Assembly: GCA_012719125.1 (NCBI GenBank)
Contig: JAAYAY010000364.1
Location: forward strand, 40,315-104,314
Length of the DNA: 64,000 bases
Direction: 5' to 3'
From: Planctomycetaceae bacterium
GTDB lineage: Bacteria; Planctomycetota; Planctomycetia; Pirellulales; Thermoguttaceae
Below the pieces are notes generated by a model. The model made no database searches, had not been told where the DNA came from, and saw only the letters and a program-made list of their open reading frames with translations. The position numbers and the translations under genes are program-made. Below, one piece after another: positions 44,280 through 52,327 of the stretch (position 1 is the first letter of the stretch; every line of letters starts with the position of its first letter).

Positions 44280-44429
44280 TTCGGCTTCGACAATCTGCTA
44301 TTGAGCGACCTTCCACTCCCGTTGATGTCCGCATGGACGATGCTCGCGGCCGGTCGACAAGTGGCAGCAAAAAGCCGGACTTCCGTTGGTCCTCTTTGCG
44401 ACTCGACCGCGCAGACGTCAGAATGATAT

Positions 44430-45536
44430 CTACGCCCGTTCCAGCCGGCCGTGGAAGTAAATATCCGACCCGACCTGCTGAATCTGCGGGTCGAGGAACG
44501 TGAAGGCTTGCGGCATATCCTCAATGCCTTCACCCGCGATCGGATTGCGAGCGCTGATGCCGCCGATGAGCTTGGGGGCGATGAACACGTGGGCCTCGTC
44601 GATCTGGCCCGAATCGAGCAGGCAGCCGGCCAGTTGGCCGCCCCCTTCCACCAGCACGTTCGTCATCCGGCGGCGTCCCAGTTCTTCCAGGAGCTGGTTC
44701 AGCCGCCCCAACCGCGTGTCGGCCTTGCAGACGAAGACTTCGCAACCGGCCTCCTTCAATCGCCGCCGATCCTCGGCCGGCGCTTCCGTACCCACGGCCA
44801 CCAGGACGGGAACTTCCCATGCCGTACGCACCAATCGGGAGTTGTTCGACAAGGTCGCCCGGGTGTCGACCACCACGCGGACGGCCGTTCGCGGCCCCGG
44901 GGGCCGGGCGGTCAATAGCGGATCGTCGAGCCGGGCCGTCAACCGGCCGATCATGACCGCGTCGACGCGGCCGCGAAGTCGGTGCACGATCTCCCGCGAC
45001 TGGGCGTTCGAAATCCACTTGCTGAATCCCGTCTTCGTGGCCGTCTTCCCGTCGAGCGTCATGGCCCACTTGGCGATGATCCATGGCCGCTTGAGGTGCT
45101 GAAGGGTGAGATAAGGCGCGTTCAGCCCCCTAGCGGCCGGTTCGAGCAAGCCCGTCTCGACCGCCACGCCGGCCTCCTGCAACTCCCGGATGCCGCCGCC
45201 GTCCACTTCGGGGAAGGGGTCGCGTTGAGCGACGACCACGCGGGCGATCTTCGCCTCGAGAATGGCCTTCGTACACGGCGGCGTTTTGCCCTGATGGCAG
45301 CACGGCTCGAGCGTCACGTACATCGTGGCCCCCTCGGCCCGTCGCCCAGCCAACTTGAGGGCCTCGACTTCCGCATGAGGGCCCCCGAACTGGCGGTGCC
45401 AGCCTTCCCCGATAATCTCGGCGCCTTGGACGATCACGCAGCCGACCATCGGATTCGGCTCGACCAATCCTTGGCCCTGTACGGCCAGATCAAGGGCCCG
45501 TTGCATGTGCCACACATCGAGATCGTACTGGTCCAT
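44430..45536 (-). CDS. ribD: Riboflavin biosynthesis protein RibD (deaminase/reductase)
   Basis: Predicted 368-residue bifunctional enzyme of riboflavin synthesis. The N-terminal deaminase has HAE at 54-56 and PCCHQGKTPPC at 78-88, the zinc-binding and catalytic set. The C-terminal reductase (from about 155) begins RPWIIAKWAMTLDGKTAT and contains NVLVEGGGQLAG, typical for NADPH-dependent pyrimidine reductase. Together they convert the diaminohydroxy-pyrimidine intermediate to the ribitylamino-uracil precursor. Length is normal. AAGGAACC before ATG 45536 decides the start over the one at 45569. The gene stands alone, not with ribE/ribB/ribH, and no FMN riboswitch is apparent in front. Confidence 0.95.
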   Translation of the reverse strand: MDQYDLDVWHMQRALDLAVQGQGLVEPNPMVGCVIVQGAEIIGEGWHRQFGGPHAEVEALKLAGRRAEGATMYVTLEPCCHQGKTPPCTKAILEAKIARVVVAQRDPFPEVDGGGIRELQEAGVAVETGLLEPAARGLNAPYLTLQHLKRPWIIAKWAMTLDGKTATKTGFSKWISNAQSREIVHRLRGRVDAVMIGRLTARLDDPLLTARPPGPRTAVRVVVDTRATLSNNSRLVRTAWEVPVLVAVGTEAPAEDRRRLKEAGCEVFVCKADTRLGRLNQLLEELGRRRMTNVLVEGGGQLAGCLLDSGQIDEAHVFIAPKLIGGISARNPIAGEGIEDMPQAFTFLDPQIQQVGSDIYFHGRLERA

Positions 45537-45647
45537 CGGCGGTTCCTTCAAGGCGTGTCCGTTCGGCATGCAGGTCGCGTAGGCGGGATAGTGAGGCTCT
45601 ATTATCTCCCGGCAAATGCGGGTCGACTAGGAGCCCTTCGCAAATGC

Positions 45648-45786
45648 AGGTACCGGGCGACGGAGACTGCCGAAAAAGTCCTTTGGCTCGATGAAAGTCC
45701 TTCTTTCTCAGTCGAACCTAGGACCAAGAATAAGGACTTACGTCAGCGGAACCGACTCTTTCAGCAGTCTCCGGCGCCCGGTACCT
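45648..45786. repeat. 139-bp inverted-repeat (MITE-like) element
   Basis: Arms at 45648-45680 and 45754-45786 (33 bp) match with three mismatches; outermost bases are AGGTACCGGGCG and CGCCCGGTACCT. It fills the space between ribD and the dehydrogenase gene, upstream of ribD on its strand. The sequence GTAGGTACCGGGCG recurs singly at about 62804-62818. No target duplication was found. Confidence 0.68.
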
Positions 45787-45803
45787 ACTTACCTACCGAG
45801 CCT

Positions 45804-46667
45804 TCAACCCCGAATCGCCTTGAGCACCGCCGAAAAGTCCTCATCGCCGCAACCGGCGTTCATCGCCCGCAGAAACGCCGCATTGGCCGCGGTGGCCGTG
45901 GGCAAGGATAAGGTCAACTCCTCGCCGAGTTGCAGCGCCAAACGCAGATCCTTCTTCTCGTGCTTCAGCGGAAAGGCGGGGGCAAAGTCGCCCGCGGCCA
46001 TTCGAGGCCCTTTGACGCGGAACAGGGGATTGGCCAACACGCCCCCGTCGAGTACGGCGAACAGATCGTCGGCCGCGATGCCGGCCTTATCCGCCAGGAC
46101 AAGGCCTTCGGCGAAGGCCGTGATCATGCCCCCCATGATCATGTTGATGACCAGTTTCATCCGGGCTCCCTGGCCGACCTCACCGAGAAAGTGGATGGTC
46201 TTGCCCATCGCGTCGAGCGCCGGCCGAATCTCCTCCAGCAGCGACTGGTCCCCGGCACAGAGGAAGAGCAGCGTGCCGTCTTCGGCCGGTTTCCTGCTTC
46301 CCGAAACAGGCGCTTCCAGAAATCGTCCGCCCTGCTCGGTAATCGACGGGCTGACCTCAATCGACGTATGGGGATCGACCGTCGAGCAGTCGACATACGC
46401 CTTGCCCTCGCCGATCGATTCGAGCACGCCGCCCGTCCCGAACAGCAACTCCAACGAGGCCTCGGGATCGGAAACCATGGCGAACGTCACGGGGCAGACT
46501 GCAACCACCTCCGCCGGAGTCCCCGCTCGTGCCGCTCCTTGCGCCACCAGCGGCGCACACTTGTCCGGCGTGCGATTCCAGACCACCAGTTCGTGCCCTG
46601 CTTTAAGCAGGTTCGCCGCCATGGGGCATCCCATGATCCCCAATCCGAGAAATCCGTATTTGGCCAT
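45804..46667 (-). CDS. NAD(P)-binding beta-hydroxyacid dehydrogenase (GLYR/HIBADH type)
   Basis: Predicted 287-residue cytosolic oxidoreductase. GLGIMG (8-13) is the Rossmann motif and VVWNRTPDK the NADP-type continuation, where Arg and Thr suggest NADPH. EAPVSGSRKPAEDGTL is the substrate-binding signature and K171 in GARMKLVINMIMGG the catalytic lysine. This fits glyoxylate/succinic-semialdehyde reductases and 3-hydroxyisobutyrate dehydrogenases. The gene follows the reverse transcriptase gene by 24 bp on the same strand, so read-through is likely, but it is a housekeeping-type enzyme and I do not think it is part of the retron-like system. Confidence 0.9.
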   Translation of the reverse strand: MAKYGFLGLGIMGCPMAANLLKAGHELVVWNRTPDKCAPLVAQGAARAGTPAEVVAVCPVTFAMVSDPEASLELLFGTGGVLESIGEGKAYVDCSTVDPHTSIEVSPSITEQGGRFLEAPVSGSRKPAEDGTLLFLCAGDQSLLEEIRPALDAMGKTIHFLGEVGQGARMKLVINMIMGGMITAFAEGLVLADKAGIAADDLFAVLDGGVLANPLFRVKGPRMAAGDFAPAFPLKHEKKDLRLALQLGEELTLSLPTATAANAAFLRAMNAGCGDEDFSAVLKAIRG

Positions 46668-46691
46668 GGTTCTGATCCGTATGTGAAGGGG

Positions 46692-47300
46692 CTAGCTGCC
46701 CGTTGCCTTCCGAAATTCAGAAACCAACGGTGCTGCTTGTTCTGCATTGAGCATGTGGAGATAGGCCAGCTTCCCGGCAAGCCGACGTTGTTCTGTCGTG
46801 TCACACGGTTCCGGAGAGCAGCGCATCTGGTGAATGGCCGCACGGAGCCGGCGCCGCTCCTGCCGAGACAGGCCGGCGGTCTGATTGACGACGACCCCCG
46901 TAACGAGCTGGCGCTGCCCTTTGCGAAGCACGCGGGTCTTGCTTCGGTTGATCTCAAACCCCTCGTCGCGAACGATCCGCGAGGCGATCGTGATCAGAAG
47001 CTTGACCTTATCCGGATCGTCGCCGGAAAACGTCAGGTCGTCGGCGTATCGGGTGTAGGCATAGCCGTGTTTGCGCGCCAGCCCGGCCAGCCGGCGATCG
47101 AGACGCAGCAAGATGGCATTGCAGATCCCGGGGCTCGTCGGTGCACCCTGTACGCAGACCCGCGGGCCGACCGGCACATGCACCACCTTGCCGTTCAGTT
47201 CGACCGGCTGCCGAGGCGGCTCCGTCATCAATACGGCCAGCGTCGTGGCAATCGGATAACCATAACCCAACGAGATCAACAACCCGCCGGGCCCGGACAT
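46692..47300 (-). CDS. Retron-type reverse transcriptase, N-terminally truncated
   Basis: Predicted 202-residue product. It contains QGAPTSP (51-57), the RT motif with LDRRLAGLA after it, the active-site YADD (85-88) in TRYADDLTFSG, and the retron-typical VTG (133-135) in QLVTGVVVNQ. Homology seems to begin around GLLISLGYGYPIATTLA; the first ~120-180 residues of a normal RT are missing, with the first catalytic aspartate and the NAxxH motif. No other frame of the upstream gene encodes them. The ATG at 47300 shares its A with the preceding TGA, and AGGAGGAGG stands just before it, so translation is well supported. No intron or template-repeat structures are seen. As it stands it should be unable to polymerise alone. 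Confidence 0.83.
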   Translation of the reverse strand: MSGPGGLLISLGYGYPIATTLAVLMTEPPRQPVELNGKVVHVPVGPRVCVQGAPTSPGICNAILLRLDRRLAGLARKHGYAYTRYADDLTFSGDDPDKVKLLITIASRIVRDEGFEINRSKTRVLRKGQRQLVTGVVVNQTAGLSRQERRRLRAAIHQMRCSPEPCDTTEQRRLAGKLAYLHMLNAEQAAPLVSEFRKATGS

Positions 47301-48904
47301 CACACCTCCTCCTCGGTCAAGTCGTTATCATCCGATTCGGCTCCGCTGTCAACCTCCCATCGCGAGGGTGCCTTGCGCGCGGTCTGCAACTCGGCGTCGA
47401 CACCCGGTATGCTCGTGGGCCGATCGGTGCGCATCGGCCCACTCGCCTGGTACAGGGCCAGCATGTGTTCGCAGGGCCCTTGATTCATCAAGTGCTCCTC
47501 AAAGAAGGGGCAGCGGCAGCGACCGAAGATGATCCGATCCGAATCGTTGACTACGATCTCCACCGGTTCGATTCGGTCCACCGCTCCCGAAATCCGCCAG
47601 TCGCGGTAGGTGATCTGCCGCGTCACCTTTCCCTCCGGTGTCTTGAGACGGCGCGTCTTGGTCGTTTCCTCAGCGTCGCACGACCGCACCTCAACCCGGC
47701 CTTCGCGGCGATATCGTTCCGCCAGCTCGCGCCGCAAGTCGGGGGGGAAGAACTTGCTTTCGTCAATCGGCTCTTCGAAAAGCTCTCGATGACGGTAGCA
47801 ACGTGTTTCCACGTCGAACATCGTCCGGCCCTGCCGGCACAAGCGAACCAATACTCGCGACGCCGACGCCTCATCGATCCCCAGCTCCGCAGCCACCTCT
47901 CGAACCGAGCAGTGATACTTGCCTCGAAGCAGTTCCATCGCCCGCTGGAGGTAATCCTCCGCCCCTTCGGCAGCCTCTGCCAATAGATCGAATCCCCCCG
48001 TGCCGGTGAAGCCGCTGGACGAGAATCCCGTCAAACCGAGGACAAAAGTCATCCCCGGCAGTTTCACTGCATAGAAGCTCGGTAGTGCTCGGCCCTTGAG
48101 ATAGATGTCGACCGATTCGGCAAAGGGGAGTAGTCCTTCGATGATTCGCAGACGCCGGCGTCCCCAGACCCGCGTCGTCTTCTTCTCCGTGTAGTTGTGC
48201 TCCGCACCCTCCAACGCCACCGCATGTTCCCACGGCTCCAACACGAGACGCGCGTCTTCTCCGGGCTCGAACTCGTAACGCAGCGCTCTGGGCGACACCC
48301 GAGCCTTCGTGTAGCGGAGGAAGCGGATCGCACTCAACAGATCAATCGGCTGTGCGGTGATCCGCGTACCCGGCATGCCCATCGCACCCTGCACCTGAAG
48401 AAATCCGCGAACCCAGGAATCGGGCAGATTCACTTTCTTTTCAAACCGGCCGCCGGCGTCGGAGGTGCGTACCTCCAGCCCCTCGGCCCCGACGCGGAAA
48501 GTCGTCTGCCGGCTGCTGCGCATCTCACCCAGCGCACCCCAAAGCCAGGCCGTGAAATCGATGTTCGTGGTCCCCGTCACCACCTCGCCTTGCGTTTCGA
48601 AAACGGAGGGGTCGACAATCAAGCACACGTAGACCGATTGGTCCTGGCTGAAAGCCTCGAAGAACAGCCGGTCCGGATGAACCGTGATCACCGGGTCCAG
48701 AATGTCCGACCGGGCATACCAGGTGTCGTCCGACCAGATCGCTTCCCCCAAAGCTCTTAACGCGATACGAAGGACAAATCCGTGCTCTTTGACCGTGCCC
48801 ACAAACCGCACTGGACGCCTGGCGTTGGCGGCAATCTCCAGCGACGCGTCGTCGCGCGTCGATTCGAACACGGAAGGTGAGGCATAGTCCACATAGAAGA
48901 TCAT
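47300..48904 (-). CDS. Winged-helix / SWIM zinc-finger protein (retron type XIII-like accessory)
   Basis: Predicted 534-residue soluble protein. A winged-helix-type segment lies at about 325-376 (YHCSVREVAAELGIDEASAS, then VLVRLCRQGRTMFD). A SWIM zinc finger is at 463-480: C463, C465, C478 and H480 in CRCPFFEEHL...GPCEH, matching CxCx(n)CxH. The first 320 residues are beta-rich and unassigned. The tail is acidic (DDNDLTEEEV). SWIM fingers bind DNA or protein. It overlaps the upstream ARM-like gene by ATGA and the RT gene by TGATG. I recall WH-SWIM plus ARM proteins as the partners of the RT in retron type XIII; that assignment needs a search. No enzyme motif is seen. Confidence 0.8.
   Translation of the reverse strand: MIFYVDYASPSVFESTRDDASLEIAANARRPVRFVGTVKEHGFVLRIALRALGEAIWSDDTWYARSDILDPVITVHPDRLFFEAFSQDQSVYVCLIVDPSVFETQGEVVTGTTNIDFTAWLWGALGEMRSSRQTTFRVGAEGLEVRTSDAGGRFEKKVNLPDSWVRGFLQVQGAMGMPGTRITAQPIDLLSAIRFLRYTKARVSPRALRYEFEPGEDARLVLEPWEHAVALEGAEHNYTEKKTTRVWGRRRLRIIEGLLPFAESVDIYLKGRALPSFYAVKLPGMTFVLGLTGFSSSGFTGTGGFDLLAEAAEGAEDYLQRAMELLRGKYHCSVREVAAELGIDEASASRVLVRLCRQGRTMFDVETRCYRHRELFEEPIDESKFFPPDLRRELAERYRREGRVEVRSCDAEETTKTRRLKTPEGKVTRQITYRDWRISGAVDRIEPVEIVVNDSDRIIFGRCRCPFFEEHLMNQGPCEHMLALYQASGPMRTDRPTSIPGVDAELQTARKAPSRWEVDSGAESDDNDLTEEEV
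47301..47314 (-). promoter_or_regulatory. Strong ribosome-binding site and coupled start for the RT
   Basis: On the minus strand GAGGAGGAGGTGTG is directly followed by ATG. The same bases encode the last acidic codons (EEV) and stop of the SWIM protein; the TGATG overlap makes RT synthesis depend on translation of the gene before it. Confidence 0.75.
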
Positions 48905-50781
48905 GGTGCGGCCGCCTCCAGTCCATAGATCACGGGCTGTTCGCCCACCGATCGCAACTCCGGGCGCACGTGGAGCACACGGCCTATCAGCCCCACAAGC
49001 TCCTCCTTCGGATACTTCTTGTCCGGCAGACGCAGCGCCTCGCGGGCGCGACGAAGCACAAACCGGCCTGAATCGGCGTCTGCCGTAGCCGCATTGGCCA
49101 AGGTTCGAAAGGCCGCCAGCCGCGTCTTTCGATGTAGTGGTCGCAAGAGAGTTCCCGCCAGGATGTCGAGCGATTCAGACGCCAGTCTCCGCGCCCGGTC
49201 GTCGTCCTGCGCGAGCACGTTATAGGCCAGCATCTGAACGTGAATATCGGAACCTTCCACCAGATCACGAACCGCCCCGGGAACCGCCAGGTAAGCGTCG
49301 AAAGACCGCACGAACAACAATCGGGCCAGCTTGTTCGTCCTCAAGAGACGGGAGTAGCTGTGAATGGAGTAGGCCGGGACCCGTGTGAGCACGTCGGCGG
49401 CACGACGGGCAAAAAGAATCGCATCGCGGTCCCGCAGTTCCTGGTAGGAGTCGGCCAGTCTCTCCACCGTTTCCATGATCCGATCCCGTTCCTTGGCGCG
49501 CCAGGCGTAGTCCCAGCGAACTTGCGTCACGTATCGGCTGGCCAGCAGGTCGACGAGTTCCTCGTCGGCACGCTCTTGTGCTGCAGCGAGCAACTCGGCG
49601 TATCCCTGCCACCACGTCGGCACCACGTGCGGCTTCATCGGTCCGTGGACCAGGTCCGGATAGCGGCGGTAGAGCCTTGCCGCCAATTCATCTTTCAGGC
49701 CGTGCACCATGGCGAGCCCGAACCCAGGCCAGTTCCACTCTCGCGACACTCCGGCCAGGGCCTTCAATCGTCCAATGCGATCGTTTTCGGAGATGGCCCG
49801 ATCGGCGAGCAGGTCGCTAACCGCCTCGTTGAACAACTGCGGATTGCGGTTGGCTCGGATGACCGCCGCCCACAGATCCCACCAACCGTTGTGTTCCGCA
49901 AGCTTGACGAACGGTTTGGCGCGATTGGTGAACCACCCGCCCAACAGATCGGACAGCTTGACGCGGATGTAGGGCATCACGTCGCGCCCCCGCACTTCCA
50001 GGAGCTTGATCGCTCCGGCGCTCAAATCGAGTCCCCATCCCTCGGGATGGCGACGTTCGAGCTCCTCCATCAATTCGTGAGAATCCCGAATCCGCTGAGC
50101 CAGGGCAAGAACTTCGGCTTGCCAGTGCTTGACCGGCACCTGCTTGCGGTAGAGCGACCAACGGAACTCCTCGTCGCCCACCTCTTCGGCCGTAGTCATC
50201 AGCCTTGTCCATAAGGCACGCTTGTCGTCCCCCCAGTAACCGCGGCGGAGATGCTGCAGGAGGAACGGGCCGGCCGCCCGGTCAATGCGGTACAGGGCAA
50301 TCGCCGTTTCTTCCGTCAGACTGAACGACGTGTTGAATTCGTCGAGCACGATCGCCCGGGCAGCCGGTCCGGAAGCGGTCTCGTATTCCCGCACGAGCGC
50401 AGCACCGAACACCTTTTCGTCGATTCCCCAGTTCCTGCCGGCATACTTCCAGGCAAGCAGGCGGCGTACCAGATTCGAGTCGCGGTTCTTGCGGGCTTCC
50501 CACAGCCAGGCGTCCAGTTGGCCGGCATGATTTTTCCATTTCACCCGCGACCACAATCTTCCGTCGGTCTGCCAGTCGGAGAAATGGTTAAGGATGAAAG
50601 GCCGGAACGTCACGCGATTACGCTGGTACAACGCCGGGCCCCAGAACCATGTCAATCCCGGCAAGGCAACGTCGTGGGCAAGTCCCTCCAGATTGTCTCG
50701 CAAACGGGCGTCGTCCTTCTGCCCGTCCAGGAGACGTTCGATTTGCTGCCGAAGACGTTTCGCCGCCGCAGATTCTCTCAC
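48901..50781 (-). CDS. ARM/HEAT-like alpha-helical protein (retron type XIII-like accessory)
   Basis: Predicted 626-residue soluble protein, almost wholly alpha-helical, Trp- and Arg-rich, with repeated helix pairs along its whole length (for example WGDDKRALWTRLMTTAEEVG, NGWWDLWAAVIRANRNPQLF, LAARLYRRYPDLV and ASESLDILAGTLLR). This suggests an ARM/HEAT-type solenoid. No nuclease, ATPase or protease motif is visible. The GTG start at 50781 follows AGGGGGAGA. It is the first gene of the three-gene operon and overlaps the SWIM gene by four bases. If the type XIII retron reading is right it would be a scaffold or effector; its mechanism is not known. Confidence 0.75.
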   Translation of the reverse strand: MRESAAAKRLRQQIERLLDGQKDDARLRDNLEGLAHDVALPGLTWFWGPALYQRNRVTFRPFILNHFSDWQTDGRLWSRVKWKNHAGQLDAWLWEARKNRDSNLVRRLLAWKYAGRNWGIDEKVFGAALVREYETASGPAARAIVLDEFNTSFSLTEETAIALYRIDRAAGPFLLQHLRRGYWGDDKRALWTRLMTTAEEVGDEEFRWSLYRKQVPVKHWQAEVLALAQRIRDSHELMEELERRHPEGWGLDLSAGAIKLLEVRGRDVMPYIRVKLSDLLGGWFTNRAKPFVKLAEHNGWWDLWAAVIRANRNPQLFNEAVSDLLADRAISENDRIGRLKALAGVSREWNWPGFGLAMVHGLKDELAARLYRRYPDLVHGPMKPHVVPTWWQGYAELLAAAQERADEELVDLLASRYVTQVRWDYAWRAKERDRIMETVERLADSYQELRDRDAILFARRAADVLTRVPAYSIHSYSRLLRTNKLARLLFVRSFDAYLAVPGAVRDLVEGSDIHVQMLAYNVLAQDDDRARRLASESLDILAGTLLRPLHRKTRLAAFRTLANAATADADSGRFVLRRAREALRLPDKKYPKEELVGLIGRVLHVRPELRSVGEQPVIYGLEAAAP

Positions 50782-50942
50782 CAGCCCTGTCTCCCCCTGG
50801 GGATCGTAGCCTCACGAGAAGAGTAAACCCTCTCGGGCTGCTCCTGTCAATCGGTCGCCAGATCAGCAAACCGTGGAATCGGCGTCCCGGCCAATGAGAA
50901 TCACTTCCGGCGGCAACCGACAGGATGCGTGGTCTCCCACAG

Positions 50943-51169
50943 CAGCCCGTTGAAAAAGTCAAGTTGAGCTAACGAATTGGCTGCAGAAGCGGCGCAGCCG
51001 CGCCCGCAGCCGAATTCCTTGGCCTTCAATCGGCGACACAAACTCCTGTCAGCACTTGATATCCAGCGTTTTCAGGAACCATCGACGTCTTTCCAAAACG
51101 ATGAACGCAAGCGGCGCTACGCTTCTGCATGCGTTCATATTAGCTCAACTTGACTTTTTCAACGGGCTG
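50943..51169. mobile_element. 227-bp MITE with perfect 30-bp terminal repeats and 4-bp target duplication
   Basis: Ends at 50943-50972 and 51140-51169 are perfect inverted repeats (CAGCCCGTTGAAAAAGTCAA at the left edge). ACAG at 50939-50942 is repeated at 51170-51173, a target site duplication. No transposase is encoded inside. The CAGCCCGTTGAAAAAG type of end is like that of several IS families, so an IS elsewhere probably moves it. It lies between the quinone oxidoreductase gene, 6 bp from its stop, and the ARM-like gene, 161 bp before its start. Confidence 0.85.
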
Positions 51170-51175
51170 ACAGGA

Positions 51176-52168
51176 CTACGGCTCCAACACGATCTTCCCG
51201 GCCAGCGTCCCCGCCATCTGCAGCGTGTTCTCTTCCTGCAACTTGTGGGCGGCCGCGGCCTCTTCGAGCTTCATGACTCGGCCGATCTTGGCGCGGAGCT
51301 TGCCCGCGGCCAGCCATTGGTTGATGTCGTCCGCCGCACGCCGTTGCTCCTCGGGCGGGGCGTTGAACATGGCGAAGCCGAACGCCTTGCAGTCCTTCAC
51401 GTAGAAAGGCCCCACCGGGAAGGGAGGCGTCGAATCGCGGCCCGCCATCAGAACCAAACGCCCTCGCATCCGCAGATGCGAAACCGCCTGAATGAGGTCC
51501 TGCTCGCGCAACGTCTCGAACCACACGTCGACCCCCTCCGGCGTGAAGGTCTTCAGTACGGCATCGACGTCGTCAGTCTTGTAGTTGATGACGCAGTCGG
51601 CCCCCAACCGGCGGCACGCCTCGGCCTTCTCGTCACTGCCGGCCGTGGCCACCACCTTGGCGCCGCGCGCCTTGGCAATCTGGATCACGCACGACCCCAC
51701 GCCGCCGCTTCCGCCGTGCACGAACACGGTCTCGCCCGGCTGGACACTTGCGTCGCGAACCAGTCCGAGGTGGGCGGTGATCGCCACCAGGGCCGTGGCG
51801 GCCGCGTCGCGGTCGCTCACCCCGTCGGGCGTGGGATAGAGCCAGCAGGCGTCGACCGCCGCCAGTTCCGAAAAAGTCCCCTGCCGCCCCATCAGTCCCT
51901 GGTTGGAGCCCCAGACTCGATCGCCCACGCGAAACTGTTCGACACCCGGCCCCACCGCCTCCACCGTGCCCGCCAGATCGCAGCCGACGACGAACGGCAT
52001 GGGCTGCCCCATGTCGATGGCTCCGCTGCGGATGTACGTGTCCACCGGGTTGACCGCAACCGCCCCGACCCGCACCAGCACCTGCCCTTCACCCGGCCGC
52101 GGATCCGGCAGATCCCCGTAACGAATGCTCTCCGCAGACCCGGGCTGTTCGATATAGGCTGCTTTCAT
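51176..52168 (-). CDS. Zinc-independent quinone oxidoreductase (MDR family)
   Basis: Predicted 330-residue NADPH-dependent medium-chain reductase. The N-terminal GroES-like part contains NPVDTYIRSG and GCDLAGTVEAVG; the Rossmann part has GGSGGVGS at 152-159, which is the AxxGxxG-type NADPH motif of quinone reductases (Qor, zeta-crystallin). No structural or catalytic zinc ligands are seen. GAGGAAACG leads directly into ATG 52168, so the longer frame to 52282 is rejected. A perfect hairpin (52180-52245) lies just in front of the ribosome site and could affect the mRNA. Detoxification of quinones is the typical function. Confidence 0.92.
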   Translation of the reverse strand: MKAAYIEQPGSAESIRYGDLPDPRPGEGQVLVRVGAVAVNPVDTYIRSGAIDMGQPMPFVVGCDLAGTVEAVGPGVEQFRVGDRVWGSNQGLMGRQGTFSELAAVDACWLYPTPDGVSDRDAAATALVAITAHLGLVRDASVQPGETVFVHGGSGGVGSCVIQIAKARGAKVVATAGSDEKAEACRRLGADCVINYKTDDVDAVLKTFTPEGVDVWFETLREQDLIQAVSHLRMRGRLVLMAGRDSTPPFPVGPFYVKDCKAFGFAMFNAPPEEQRRAADDINQWLAAGKLRAKIGRVMKLEEAAAAHKLQEENTLQMAGTLAGKIVLEP

Positions 52169-52179
52169 GACGTTTCCTC

Positions 52180-52245
52180 GTTTAACGCCCAGCCGAAGGC
52201 GCCGGCTTCCGTAGTGCGGCCGGCGCCTTCGGCTGGGCGTTAAAC
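52180..52245. repeat. Perfect 27-bp inverted repeat (dispersed palindrome)
   Basis: Arms 52180-52206 and 52219-52245 are exact reverse complements with a 12-bp loop. One arm (26/27) also occurs at 6726-6752. Here it lies in the leader of the quinone oxidoreductase gene, ending one base before its GAGGAAACG ribosome site. It is either a REP-like element or a leader hairpin. Confidence 0.85.
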
Positions 52246-52327
52246 GACTGCACTCGAACGGCTTCAGGTTCTCAGACTGCACCGAAGTAGCGCTGTCCGA
52301 CTAATCATACGCGCGTCGGAAACGGTC

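Noticed and set aside
46692..47300. Group II intron or diversity-generating retroelement RT
   Set aside because: No maturase X/HNH part, no domain V-like RNA downstream (only 24 bp to the next gene), no template/variable repeat pair seen; VTG and the gene neighbours favour a retron-type RT.
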